Below, piece by piece: positions 8,567 through 15,643 of a DNA stretch of 64,000 bases (the stretch's first letter is position 1; each line of letters opens with the position of its first letter). The notes under the pieces were generated by a model. It saw only the letters and a list, made by a program, of their open reading frames with translations. It was not told the DNA's origin and ran no database searches. Both the position numbers and the translations under genes were made by a program. The stretch is from an uncultured Lachnospiraceae bacterium (GTDB lineage Bacteria; Bacillota; Clostridia; Lachnospirales; Lachnospiraceae). The stretch is from the NCBI GenBank assembly GCA_902777355.1, contig CACYTU010000001.1:1-64000 (forward strand). The letters are read 5' to 3'.

Positions 8567-9709
8567 TCACTGTCTGGTGTCAAACCTGGTCACGATCATG
8601 TGGATAATGTAAGGAATCAGTATGACAGGGATAGCCAGGTAGGCAATGGTGCTGTAGGCCTTGGCAATCAGGGTGAGCAGGCCGAACTGGGCGATTCCGA
8701 AGTCGACCAGGCAGCAGCAGAGGGCGATCAAAACGGTCTTCATGATCGGTTTGCCCTGGTCTGTCAGGGCTTTTTCCTCGGGAGTCTCTATGGCGTTTCC
8801 GATTCGCCTGACCATGGCGGCCACCATGTTGACGGCTGTTGTCACTGCACCCAGAATGATCAGGATGGAAATAACGGGTGTCAGGACAGCCGCGCCCACG
8901 CCCTGCTGGACCATGAACAGGGTCGGGACAGATGCGGATGACATATCGGGGTTGGCATAGACGGTCAGAAGTCCCAGGACGACCACCAGCATAAGGGCGG
9001 AGTTGATGATCCATCCGATCAGCATGCTCTTTCCGGAATCATCCGGTTTCTCAAAGACCCTGCCGTGCTGTACGAAGACAGCGACATTGCAAAGCTGGAA
9101 GGTGCCGTACAAAAAGGCCGAATACAGGGCTTTTCCAAAAGGAACCGGCGCAGCCTTCATGGCGGCAATCGACTGGCCGATGCCTGCCGAGTTGGTTATG
9201 ATGTTGGGAATATACACTGCTACCAGACCGATGATGATTACGATGGACAAAACGGAGGAGACCCGGCGCACCAGATCGGTCCCGAAGATGGCCACGATGA
9301 AAATAAAGATGCCGATGAGCAGGGTGCAGAGCAGGTAGGGAAGTCCCGTGACCGAGTTCAGTGTGGCGCCGCCTGTCGCGAAGGCCACTGCCGGCGCGAC
9401 ACACATGACGACAATGTACAGGAACTCAAAAAGGTTTGAAAAAACCGGAGCGTACTTCCCGTAGAAGCTGTTGTTGTAGGAACGATAGTCATAGACCTCA
9501 TGTTTTCTGGCATAGCGCAGACAGTAGTAGAAAAAGAAGGCATTGTAGGCCATGGCCAGAATCGGCATGATCAGGCACCAGATCCCGAAGCGGAGATAAT
9601 AGGAGTAGAGCTGGGCGCCGGAGGCGAAACCGCCGCCGAAGTGCGTCGTGAACCAGACAAATGCTACTCCCATGATGATCGGGAAAGGTGTATTTTTTTT
9701 ATTTGGCAT
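8567..9709 (-). CDS. YkvI-like membrane transporter (COG3949 type)
   Basis: 380 residues with about ten hydrophobic segments. The N-terminus (FVWFTTHFGGGFASGAQ) carries the glycine-rich GGGFASG unwound-helix signature of YkvI-like proteins, related to the APC/LeuT-fold amine and amino acid transporters. AGGAGGTATA lies just before the ATG on the minus strand. It is the second gene of an operon 23 bases behind the GldA/HcxA-like dehydrogenase, under a T-box with a tryptophan specifier, and ends at a clear terminator. YkvI proteins have no established substrate that I know of; the T-box makes tryptophan or a tryptophan-derived compound the leading hypothesis, which is inference from regulation only. 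Confidence 0.8.
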   Translation of the reverse strand: MPNKKNTPFPIIMGVAFVWFTTHFGGGFASGAQLYSYYLRFGIWCLIMPILAMAYNAFFFYYCLRYARKHEVYDYRSYNNSFYGKYAPVFSNLFEFLYIVVMCVAPAVAFATGGATLNSVTGLPYLLCTLLIGIFIFIVAIFGTDLVRRVSSVLSIVIIIGLVAVYIPNIITNSAGIGQSIAAMKAAPVPFGKALYSAFLYGTFQLCNVAVFVQHGRVFEKPDDSGKSMLIGWIINSALMLVVVLGLLTVYANPDMSSASVPTLFMVQQGVGAAVLTPVISILIILGAVTTAVNMVAAMVRRIGNAIETPEEKALTDQGKPIMKTVLIALCCCLVDFGIAQFGLLTLIAKAYSTIAYLAIPVILIPYIIHMIVTRFDTRQ

Positions 9710-9732
9710 GATATACCTCCATGAAAAAATAT

Positions 9733-10839
9733 TTATTCAGCTTCACTGCAGGATCTGAGCTCCGCAAATGCTTTGACCAGCATGGGGCGGGTAATGGGAT
9801 AAGGATTGTGATCGATATCGGGCATGGCCAGTGCTTTGTCAATGACGGTGTCCGTGTCGGCCTCAGTCAGTCCCAGGTCCTCCAGGCGGACAGGGAGCTT
9901 TACGGCGCGGCTGAAATCCAGCATTTTCCGGAAGATTTCCTTATAGGAAGGATCGATCTGGGACTCGATCAGCAGCAGGTTCAGAACTCCGAAGGAGACG
10001 ATTTCGCCGTGCAGATGATTGTGCTCCACCTCGGGATAGGAGGTCAGGCCGTAGTTGATCGCATGGGCGAGACCCGTGTTGTAATCGATGATCTTGTCCT
10101 TGGTGACCAGGATGGAAGTCAGAGCTGTCGTCACATTGATGGCCAGAACGACGTTTTCCAGCGCATCGGAAGCAATGCCTGCCTTGTTGTCTTCCAGGGC
10201 CTGCACACCGTATTTGAGGATGGGATCCAGGCACATGCGGCTGATGGTCACGCCCAGACCGACATAGTGGCTCAGTTCCTCACCGCGGGAGGACATGTCG
10301 GCCTCGAAATACTTGGCATAGGTGTCACCCATGCCCGCCCACATGTAACGGGAAGGGGCGGCGGCTATGATGTCCAGATCCAGGAAAGTATGGAGCGGAG
10401 GACGTGTGATGAAAAAAGGTTTGAGGAAACTTCCGTCCGGATGATACATGATACTGACGCTGGTGCAGCCCGCGCAGTTTGAAGTGATCGTCGGGAAGGA
10501 AAAGACCGCCTTGTTGATCACTTCGCCCAGGGCCTTGACGGTGTCGGTGACCTTTCCGCCTCCGACCGCAAACAGGAGCGTCGCCTCCTGTACCGCCGGT
10601 TCTGCCTTGAGCATTTCAATATTTTCATAGGAACATTCTCCCCCGTACCAGAGGACGCCTGTGACCTTGATATCGCTGTCGCGGCAGGCCTTCTCCACTT
10701 TTTCCTGCGCGGCTGCAAGGGCCTTGTGACCGCCGATGATCACAGCACTCGTTCCGTAGTCCCGGCAGACCTTCCCGATTTTTTCGTAGACACCATGTCC
10801 GATGGTGTAACAGGGAAAATACATGCTGTAGCCTTCCAT
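9733..10839 (-). CDS. Iron-containing alcohol dehydrogenase family protein (GldA/HcxA-like)
   Basis: 368 residues; AAAGGAG before the ATG at 10839 (minus). Seen: the dinucleotide-binding FAVGGGKVTDTVKA loop (~91-104), a FPTITSNCAG segment where GldA has its PTxxST loop, GMGDTYAKYFE with the metal-binding Asp, and AHAINYG ... HNHLHGEIVSFG, supplying the metal-binding His residues. Overall it resembles the glycerol dehydrogenase / hydroxycarboxylate dehydrogenase branch rather than long-chain alcohol dehydrogenases. Relatives reduce small ketones or 2-oxo acids with NAD(P)H. It is the first gene after a Trp-type T-box, so an indole-pyruvate or similar substrate is conceivable but unproven. Confidence 0.8.
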   Translation of the reverse strand: MEGYSMYFPCYTIGHGVYEKIGKVCRDYGTSAVIIGGHKALAAAQEKVEKACRDSDIKVTGVLWYGGECSYENIEMLKAEPAVQEATLLFAVGGGKVTDTVKALGEVINKAVFSFPTITSNCAGCTSVSIMYHPDGSFLKPFFITRPPLHTFLDLDIIAAAPSRYMWAGMGDTYAKYFEADMSSRGEELSHYVGLGVTISRMCLDPILKYGVQALEDNKAGIASDALENVVLAINVTTALTSILVTKDKIIDYNTGLAHAINYGLTSYPEVEHNHLHGEIVSFGVLNLLLIESQIDPSYKEIFRKMLDFSRAVKLPVRLEDLGLTEADTDTVIDKALAMPDIDHNPYPITRPMLVKAFAELRSCSEAE

Positions 10840-10965
10840 ATCTGCTCCTTTCCTGTAAATGGCGTAATATAATACGCCTTTTACGCAACCCTTTATGAAA
10901 ATCTTTTATCCATACCTTTTGAGCGAATCCGTAACGTATAAATGCGGCGCAGACCCTCGTAAGCA

Positions 10966-11424
10966 CAAAAAAACCTGCCCCTGCAAAAGTTTGCTGGGAC
11001 AGGTTAAATATCCTGCGGTGCCACCCGGCTTGGTACAAAAATATACCCACTCAGTGCGTACTGACATACGCCGGCCTTTGTTTACGGAGCGCCATCTCCG
11101 TCTCACATACTGGGTTTATCCATGGCACTGATTCCCGGATCTGAAAGATCATAAATACATATAGATCCTTAAATCATAAAGATTCTTAAATCATAACGAT
11201 CCTTAAATCATAAAGATTCTTAAATCATAAAGATTCTCAAAATCATAAAATCTTAAAGAGTATAAAGATCCCGGAGATTAAAAAGAATCCTCTGCCCTGG
11301 AACATATAAACTTTTCTGCTCGCCCTCGGAAGTCCATTCAACTGTATATTTACCCGCTGCGCTCTCACCATCCACAGCTCTCTGTGCGGAAACCATACAG
11401 CCTACTCACTCTTCTTCAACGGTT
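10966..11424 (-). promoter_or_regulatory. T-box riboswitch, tryptophan specificity predicted
   Basis: Read on the minus strand. Stem I starts with GAAGAAGAGTGAGTAGG and has a CAGAGAGCTGTGG distal motif. Its 3' side reads GAA-TGG-AC, placing the specifier UGG (Trp) at 11336-11334. The antiterminator contains the T-box GGGTGGCACCGCAGG (11011-11030); its variable base is C, fitting the G73 discriminator of tRNA-Trp. The competing terminator (10966-11005) pairs AACCTG..CCC with GGGGCAGGTT followed by seven T. The linker between Stem I and the antiterminator holds 17-nt repeats. Starvation for charged tRNA-Trp should allow readthrough into the dehydrogenase and YkvI-like genes, which start 127 bases after the terminator. 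Confidence 0.92.
11164..11249 (-). repeat. 17-nt tandem repeat within the T-box leader
   Basis: Five copies of a GATYCTTAAATCATAAA unit (plus-strand reading), the last 18 nt. They lie between Stem I and the antiterminator and lengthen the leader to about 455 nt. Confidence 0.9.
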
Positions 11425-11430
11425 TACAGT

Positions 11431-11459
11431 AGTCTATCATCTGATTTTCGTAATTGCAA
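11431..11459 (-). promoter_or_regulatory. Promoter of the T-box operon
   Basis: On the minus strand TTGCAA (11459-11454), a 17-base spacer and TAGACT (11436-11431) sit just upstream of the first T-box Stem I bases. An inverted repeat, ATCTAAAC / GTTTAGAT (11484-11491 and 11506-11513), lies just upstream of the -35. Confidence 0.6.
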
Positions 11460-11652
11460 TTGGTTTTTTCTGAAGTGTTGAAAATCTAAACGATTTTTTT
11501 ACGAAGTTTAGATAATAATGATCGGAATGATGTTCAAGGTCTTCAGATAATATGGCTTTTTCCAGCCGCAATCCGGTCAGAAAGCGCCTTTTCCCGGCAG
11601 AAATCCGTTCAGAGAGCGGCTGATAATGATAAAATGCATACAATGTTTTTCC

Positions 11653-11682
11653 TTGACATTGTATATTGGCTATGGCAATATA
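11653..11682 (+). promoter_or_regulatory. Candidate promoter of ileS
   Basis: TTGACA (11653-11658) with CAATAT/AATATA 17-18 bases downstream. Transcription would start near 11690 and leave a ~360-nt leader. I find no T-box GGTGGCACC core in that leader. Confidence 0.5.
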
Positions 11683-11933
11683 ACTCCATGGCTTTTTTTG
11701 ACGCTGACAGAGTCCTGCGCTGTGTTATTTCTTTAGAACAGTCATGCCTTCTTTTTTATAAGTTTGTAAGATTTAATTTTTAAGTGAGAATTATTCTTTG
11801 AGAATTTATACGAAGGGGCATATGATTCAGGGAAAGAAAATACGGCAGGTCTCTGTGTTATGCTGTATAAAAAGCTGTTATGCCTCCCGGACAGGCGTGT
11901 CACAGCGAATGTGCGCGGCGAAGGAGCGGATAA

Positions 11934-11951
11934 AACCGGTATATACCGGTT
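11934..11951 (+). promoter_or_regulatory. 18-bp perfect palindrome in the ileS leader
   Basis: AACCGGTATATACCGGTT reads the same on both strands and lies 97 bases before the ileS start. It could be an operator for a dimeric regulator or a small hairpin. Confidence 0.4.
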
Positions 11952-12047
11952 ATAACTGCCTGGGGGTGGGGGCACAGATGCTGCAGCCTGATCAGGGCAT
12001 TGACAGCAGCGTTCCGACAGAAAGAAAGAGGAAGGAAGCGAAACAGG

Positions 12048-15000
12048 ATGTACAAAAAGGTAAACCCTGACCTGAATTTTGTGGACCGTGAACACGCGAC
12101 CGTGAAATTCTGGAAGGACAACAATATTTTTGAAAAGAGCATCGAGGAGCGCGAGGGACGTCCGCTCTATATGTTTTATGACGGACCTCCGACTGCCAAC
12201 GGCAAGCCCCATATCGGACATGTCCTGACACGTGTCATCAAGGATATGGTTCCTCGTTACCGCACCATGAAGGGATATCAGGTCCCCCGCAAGGCAGGCT
12301 GGGACACTCATGGACTGCCCGTAGAGCTTGAGGTCGAGAAGGCCATCGGCATCGAGGGCAAGGACGAGATCGAAGCCTACGGCATCGAGCCCTTTATCAA
12401 GAAGTGCAAAGAGAGCGTCTGGCAGTACAAAGGCATGTGGGAGGATTTCTCCGGTATCGTCGGTTTCTGGGCGGACATGGACAATCCCTATGTCACTTAT
12501 TATGACGAGTACATTGAATCCGAGTGGTGGGCCCTGCAGGAGATCTGGAAAAAGGGTCTGCTCTACAAGGGATTCAAAGTCGTTCCCTACTGCCCTCACT
12601 GCGGCACACCCCTGTCTTCACACGAAGTGGCTCAGGGCTACAAGACCCTGAAAGAGCGCTCTGCCATCGTCCGCTTCAAGGTCAAGGGCGAGGACGCTTA
12701 CTTCCTGGCATGGACCACGACTCCCTGGACCCTGGCTTCCAATATCGGCCTGTGCGTGAACCCCGAGGAGACCTACGCCAAAGTCAAGGCCGCTGACGGC
12801 AATATCTATTATATGGCAAAGGCGCTTCTGGATGCCGTCTTTGCTCCCGCCGCTCCCGCTGAGGAGAATGCCGAGGGCAAAAAGGGCAAGAAGAAAAAGA
12901 ATAAGAAGCAGGGCGCTGAAGCTGCCGCAGCAGAGGCGGAAGCCGAAAAAGCTGAAGAGGCAAAGAAGCTTCCTCCCTATGAGATCCTGGAGGAGATGAC
13001 CGGTAAGGACCTGGAGTACAGGGAATACGAGCCCCTCTATCAGTGCGCCGCGGATTCTGTCAAAAAGCAGCACAAGAAGGCCTTCTTCGTCTATTGCGAC
13101 GACTATGTAACCATGACAGACGGTACCGGCATCGTCCACATCGCTCCCGCGTTTGGTGAAGACGACGCCCGCATCGGCCGCAAATATGACGCTCCCTTCG
13201 TCCAGATGGTTGACGACAAGGGCGTCATGAAGCCCGAGACTCCCTTTGCCGGCATGCGCTGCAAGCCCACACAGGCAGAGATGGACGAGGGCGCGGTCAG
13301 TGCCGATCCCGAGGTCCTCAAGGAACTCGATGCCAGAGGCATGCTGTTCGCGGCACCCAAATTTGAGCACGACTATCCTCACTGCTGGCGCTGCAACACA
13401 CCGCTCCTCTATTATGCGCGTGAGTCCTGGTTTATCGAGATGACCAAGGTCCGCGACGACCTGGTCCGCAACAACAAGGAGATCAACTGGATCCCCGCCA
13501 ACATCGGCGAGGGCCGTTTTGGCAACTGGCTGGAGAACATCCAGGACTGGGGTATCTCCAGAAACCGTTACTGGGGTACGCCTCTCAATATCTGGGAGTG
13601 CCCTGACTGCGGAAAGCAGATCAGCGTGGGCAGCCGCAAAGAGCTGGCCGAGCTGACAGGAGATCCTTCAGCTGAGCAGACCGAGCTCCACAGGCCTTAC
13701 GTGGACAACTATTTCATCAAGTGTTCCGAGTGCGGCGGTCAGATGAAGCGCGTCCCCGAGGTCATCGACTGCTGGTTTGACTCCGGCGCTATGCCTTTTG
13801 CCCAGTACCACTATCCATTTGAAAATAAAGAGCTCTTTGAAAAGAACTTCCCTGCCTCCTTCATCAGTGAGGCGGTGGACCAGACCCGCGGCTGGTTCTA
13901 TTCCCTGCACGCGATCTCCACGCTTCTTTTCAATAAGCCCGCCTACAAGAACGTTATCGTTCTGGGCCTGGTTCTGGACAAGGACGGCGAGAAGATGTCC
14001 AAGTCCAAGGGCAATGCCGTAGATCCCTTCGAAGCACTGGAGAAGCACGGCGCGGACGCCATCCGCTGGTATTTCTACTCCAACAGCGCTCCCTGGCTGC
14101 CCAACAAGTTCCACGACAAGGCAGTGCAGGAGGGTCAGAGAAAGTTCCTTGGAACCCTCTGGAACACCTACGCTTTCTACACCCTGTACGCCGAGATCGA
14201 CCAGTTCGATCCCACAAAGTACACCCTGGACTACGCCAATCTTCCCGTCATGGATAAATGGCTTCTGTCCAGAATGAACACCATGATCAAGAAGACGGAC
14301 GACAACCTGGACCGCTACAGAATCCCCGAGGCGGCCAACGCTCTGTCCGACTTTGTCGACGAGATGTCCAACTGGTACGTCCGCCGCTGCCGCGACCGCT
14401 TCTGGGCAAAGGGCATGGAGCAGGACAAGATCAACGCGTATATGACTCTGTATACAGCCCTCGTGGGTGTCTGCAAAGCCGCCGCGCCTATGATCCCCTT
14501 CATGACCGAGGAGATTTACCAGAATATAGTCCGCAGCGTCGACAGCACCGCTCCCGAGAGCATCCACCTCTGCGATTTCCCCGCAGCGGATGAGACCATG
14601 ATCGACACCGCCCTGGAGAAATCCATGGCCGAGGTCCTCAAAGTCGTCGTCATGGGCCGCGCCTGCCGCAACCTTTCTGGCATCAAGAACCGTCAGCCCA
14701 TCGCCAAGATGTTTGTCAAGGCTCCCGAAAAAGAAAGCGGAAAGCTGGAGGACTACTTCGTTGAGATCATTGAGAATGAGCTCAATGTCAAGACTGTGGA
14801 CTTCACGGACGATGTTCGTGAATTTACCAGCTACACCTTCAAGCCCCAGCTCCGCACTGTCGGACCCAAGTACGGCAAGCAGCTGGGCGGCATCCGCAAT
14901 TATCTTGCAAATCTGGACGGCAACGCCGCCATGGATGAGCTCAACGAGAAGGGAGCGATCTCCTTCGATGTCGGCGGGACGACTGTCGAGCTGACAAAAG

Positions 15001-15353
15001 AGGATCTCCTGATCGAGATGACCCAGAAAGAGGGCTACATCTCTCAGGAAGACGGCGGTTACACCGTTGTCCTCGACACAAACCTGACTCCCGAACTCAT
15101 CGAAGAGGGCTTTGTGTACGAGCTGATCAGCAAGATCCAGACCATGCGCAAGGATTCCGGATTCGAGGTCACAGACCGCATCCGCGTTGCTCTTTCGGGC
15201 AACGACAAGCTGACAAAGGTCCTGCGCAGCAATGAAAAAGCCATTGCCGACAAGGTCCTAGCCGTCGAAGTGCTCGACAACCAGACTCTTGCCAACGCAA
15301 AGGAATGGGATATCAACGGCGAAAAGGCCATGATCTCTGTGGAGAAGGCCTGA
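12048..15353 (+). CDS. ileS: Isoleucyl-tRNA synthetase
   Basis: 1101 residues from ATG 12048, with AGGAAGG about 10 bases upstream; an in-frame codon at 12000 is possible but does not look conserved. Class I signatures: PHIGH at residues 54-58 and KMSKS at 649-653, with the WDTHGLPVE editing-domain entry and CPHCG, CWRC, CPDCG and CSECG cysteine pairs. It charges tRNA-Ile in the cytoplasm. The sequence resembles the eukaryote-like (type 2) IleS group, some members of which tolerate mupirocin; that is family knowledge, not shown here. A Lys- then Ala/Glu-rich insert of ~38 residues (272-309) interrupts the editing domain. A hairpin follows the stop at 15387-15423. No Ile T-box is visible upstream. 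Confidence 0.97.
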   Translation: MYKKVNPDLNFVDREHATVKFWKDNNIFEKSIEEREGRPLYMFYDGPPTANGKPHIGHVLTRVIKDMVPRYRTMKGYQVPRKAGWDTHGLPVELEVEKAIGIEGKDEIEAYGIEPFIKKCKESVWQYKGMWEDFSGIVGFWADMDNPYVTYYDEYIESEWWALQEIWKKGLLYKGFKVVPYCPHCGTPLSSHEVAQGYKTLKERSAIVRFKVKGEDAYFLAWTTTPWTLASNIGLCVNPEETYAKVKAADGNIYYMAKALLDAVFAPAAPAEENAEGKKGKKKKNKKQGAEAAAAEAEAEKAEEAKKLPPYEILEEMTGKDLEYREYEPLYQCAADSVKKQHKKAFFVYCDDYVTMTDGTGIVHIAPAFGEDDARIGRKYDAPFVQMVDDKGVMKPETPFAGMRCKPTQAEMDEGAVSADPEVLKELDARGMLFAAPKFEHDYPHCWRCNTPLLYYARESWFIEMTKVRDDLVRNNKEINWIPANIGEGRFGNWLENIQDWGISRNRYWGTPLNIWECPDCGKQISVGSRKELAELTGDPSAEQTELHRPYVDNYFIKCSECGGQMKRVPEVIDCWFDSGAMPFAQYHYPFENKELFEKNFPASFISEAVDQTRGWFYSLHAISTLLFNKPAYKNVIVLGLVLDKDGEKMSKSKGNAVDPFEALEKHGADAIRWYFYSNSAPWLPNKFHDKAVQEGQRKFLGTLWNTYAFYTLYAEIDQFDPTKYTLDYANLPVMDKWLLSRMNTMIKKTDDNLDRYRIPEAANALSDFVDEMSNWYVRRCRDRFWAKGMEQDKINAYMTLYTALVGVCKAAAPMIPFMTEEIYQNIVRSVDSTAPESIHLCDFPAADETMIDTALEKSMAEVLKVVVMGRACRNLSGIKNRQPIAKMFVKAPEKESGKLEDYFVEIIENELNVKTVDFTDDVREFTSYTFKPQLRTVGPKYGKQLGGIRNYLANLDGNAAMDELNEKGAISFDVGGTTVELTKEDLLIEMTQKEGYISQEDGGYTVVLDTNLTPELIEEGFVYELISKIQTMRKDSGFEVTDRIRVALSGNDKLTKVLRSNEKAIADKVLAVEVLDNQTLANAKEWDINGEKAMISVEKA

Positions 15354-15386
15354 TTATCGAAGGATTATAGAAAAAAACAGATATGA

Positions 15387-15423
15387 GCAGTGCTCGGAGT
15401 CCGGTCCGGGCACCGGGCACTGC
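15387..15423 (+). terminator. GC-rich hairpin after ileS
   Basis: GCAGTGCTCGG pairs with CCGGGCACTGC (11 bp, one G-U) 34 bases after the ileS stop. No T-run follows, so termination is probable at best. The rest of the gap to 15643 is AT-rich (CTTATATATT repeated) plus a second imperfect hairpin near 15546-15588. Confidence 0.5.
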
Positions 15424-15643
15424 CATGAAAGATAATACAAAGTATACTGTTATCTATATAATCTTATATATTTTCTTATATATTATCTTATATATTCTGC
15501 CGCCTGTTTCGGACGGGCAGGCAGTAAAAAACAGATATACTGAAGGCACGACACCTGCCTGGAGCGTCCCGGGTGCTGTGCCTGCGGGCATTTTCTATAT
15601 AAAGGCCCGCTGAAAGGGGATGCTTCGGAACGGAGAGTTTTGA

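Noticed and set aside
10966-11424. T-box as the regulator of ileS
   Set aside because: It lies on the opposite strand, its terminator faces the dehydrogenase gene, and specifier UGG with C in the T-box points to tRNA-Trp rather than tRNA-Ile.
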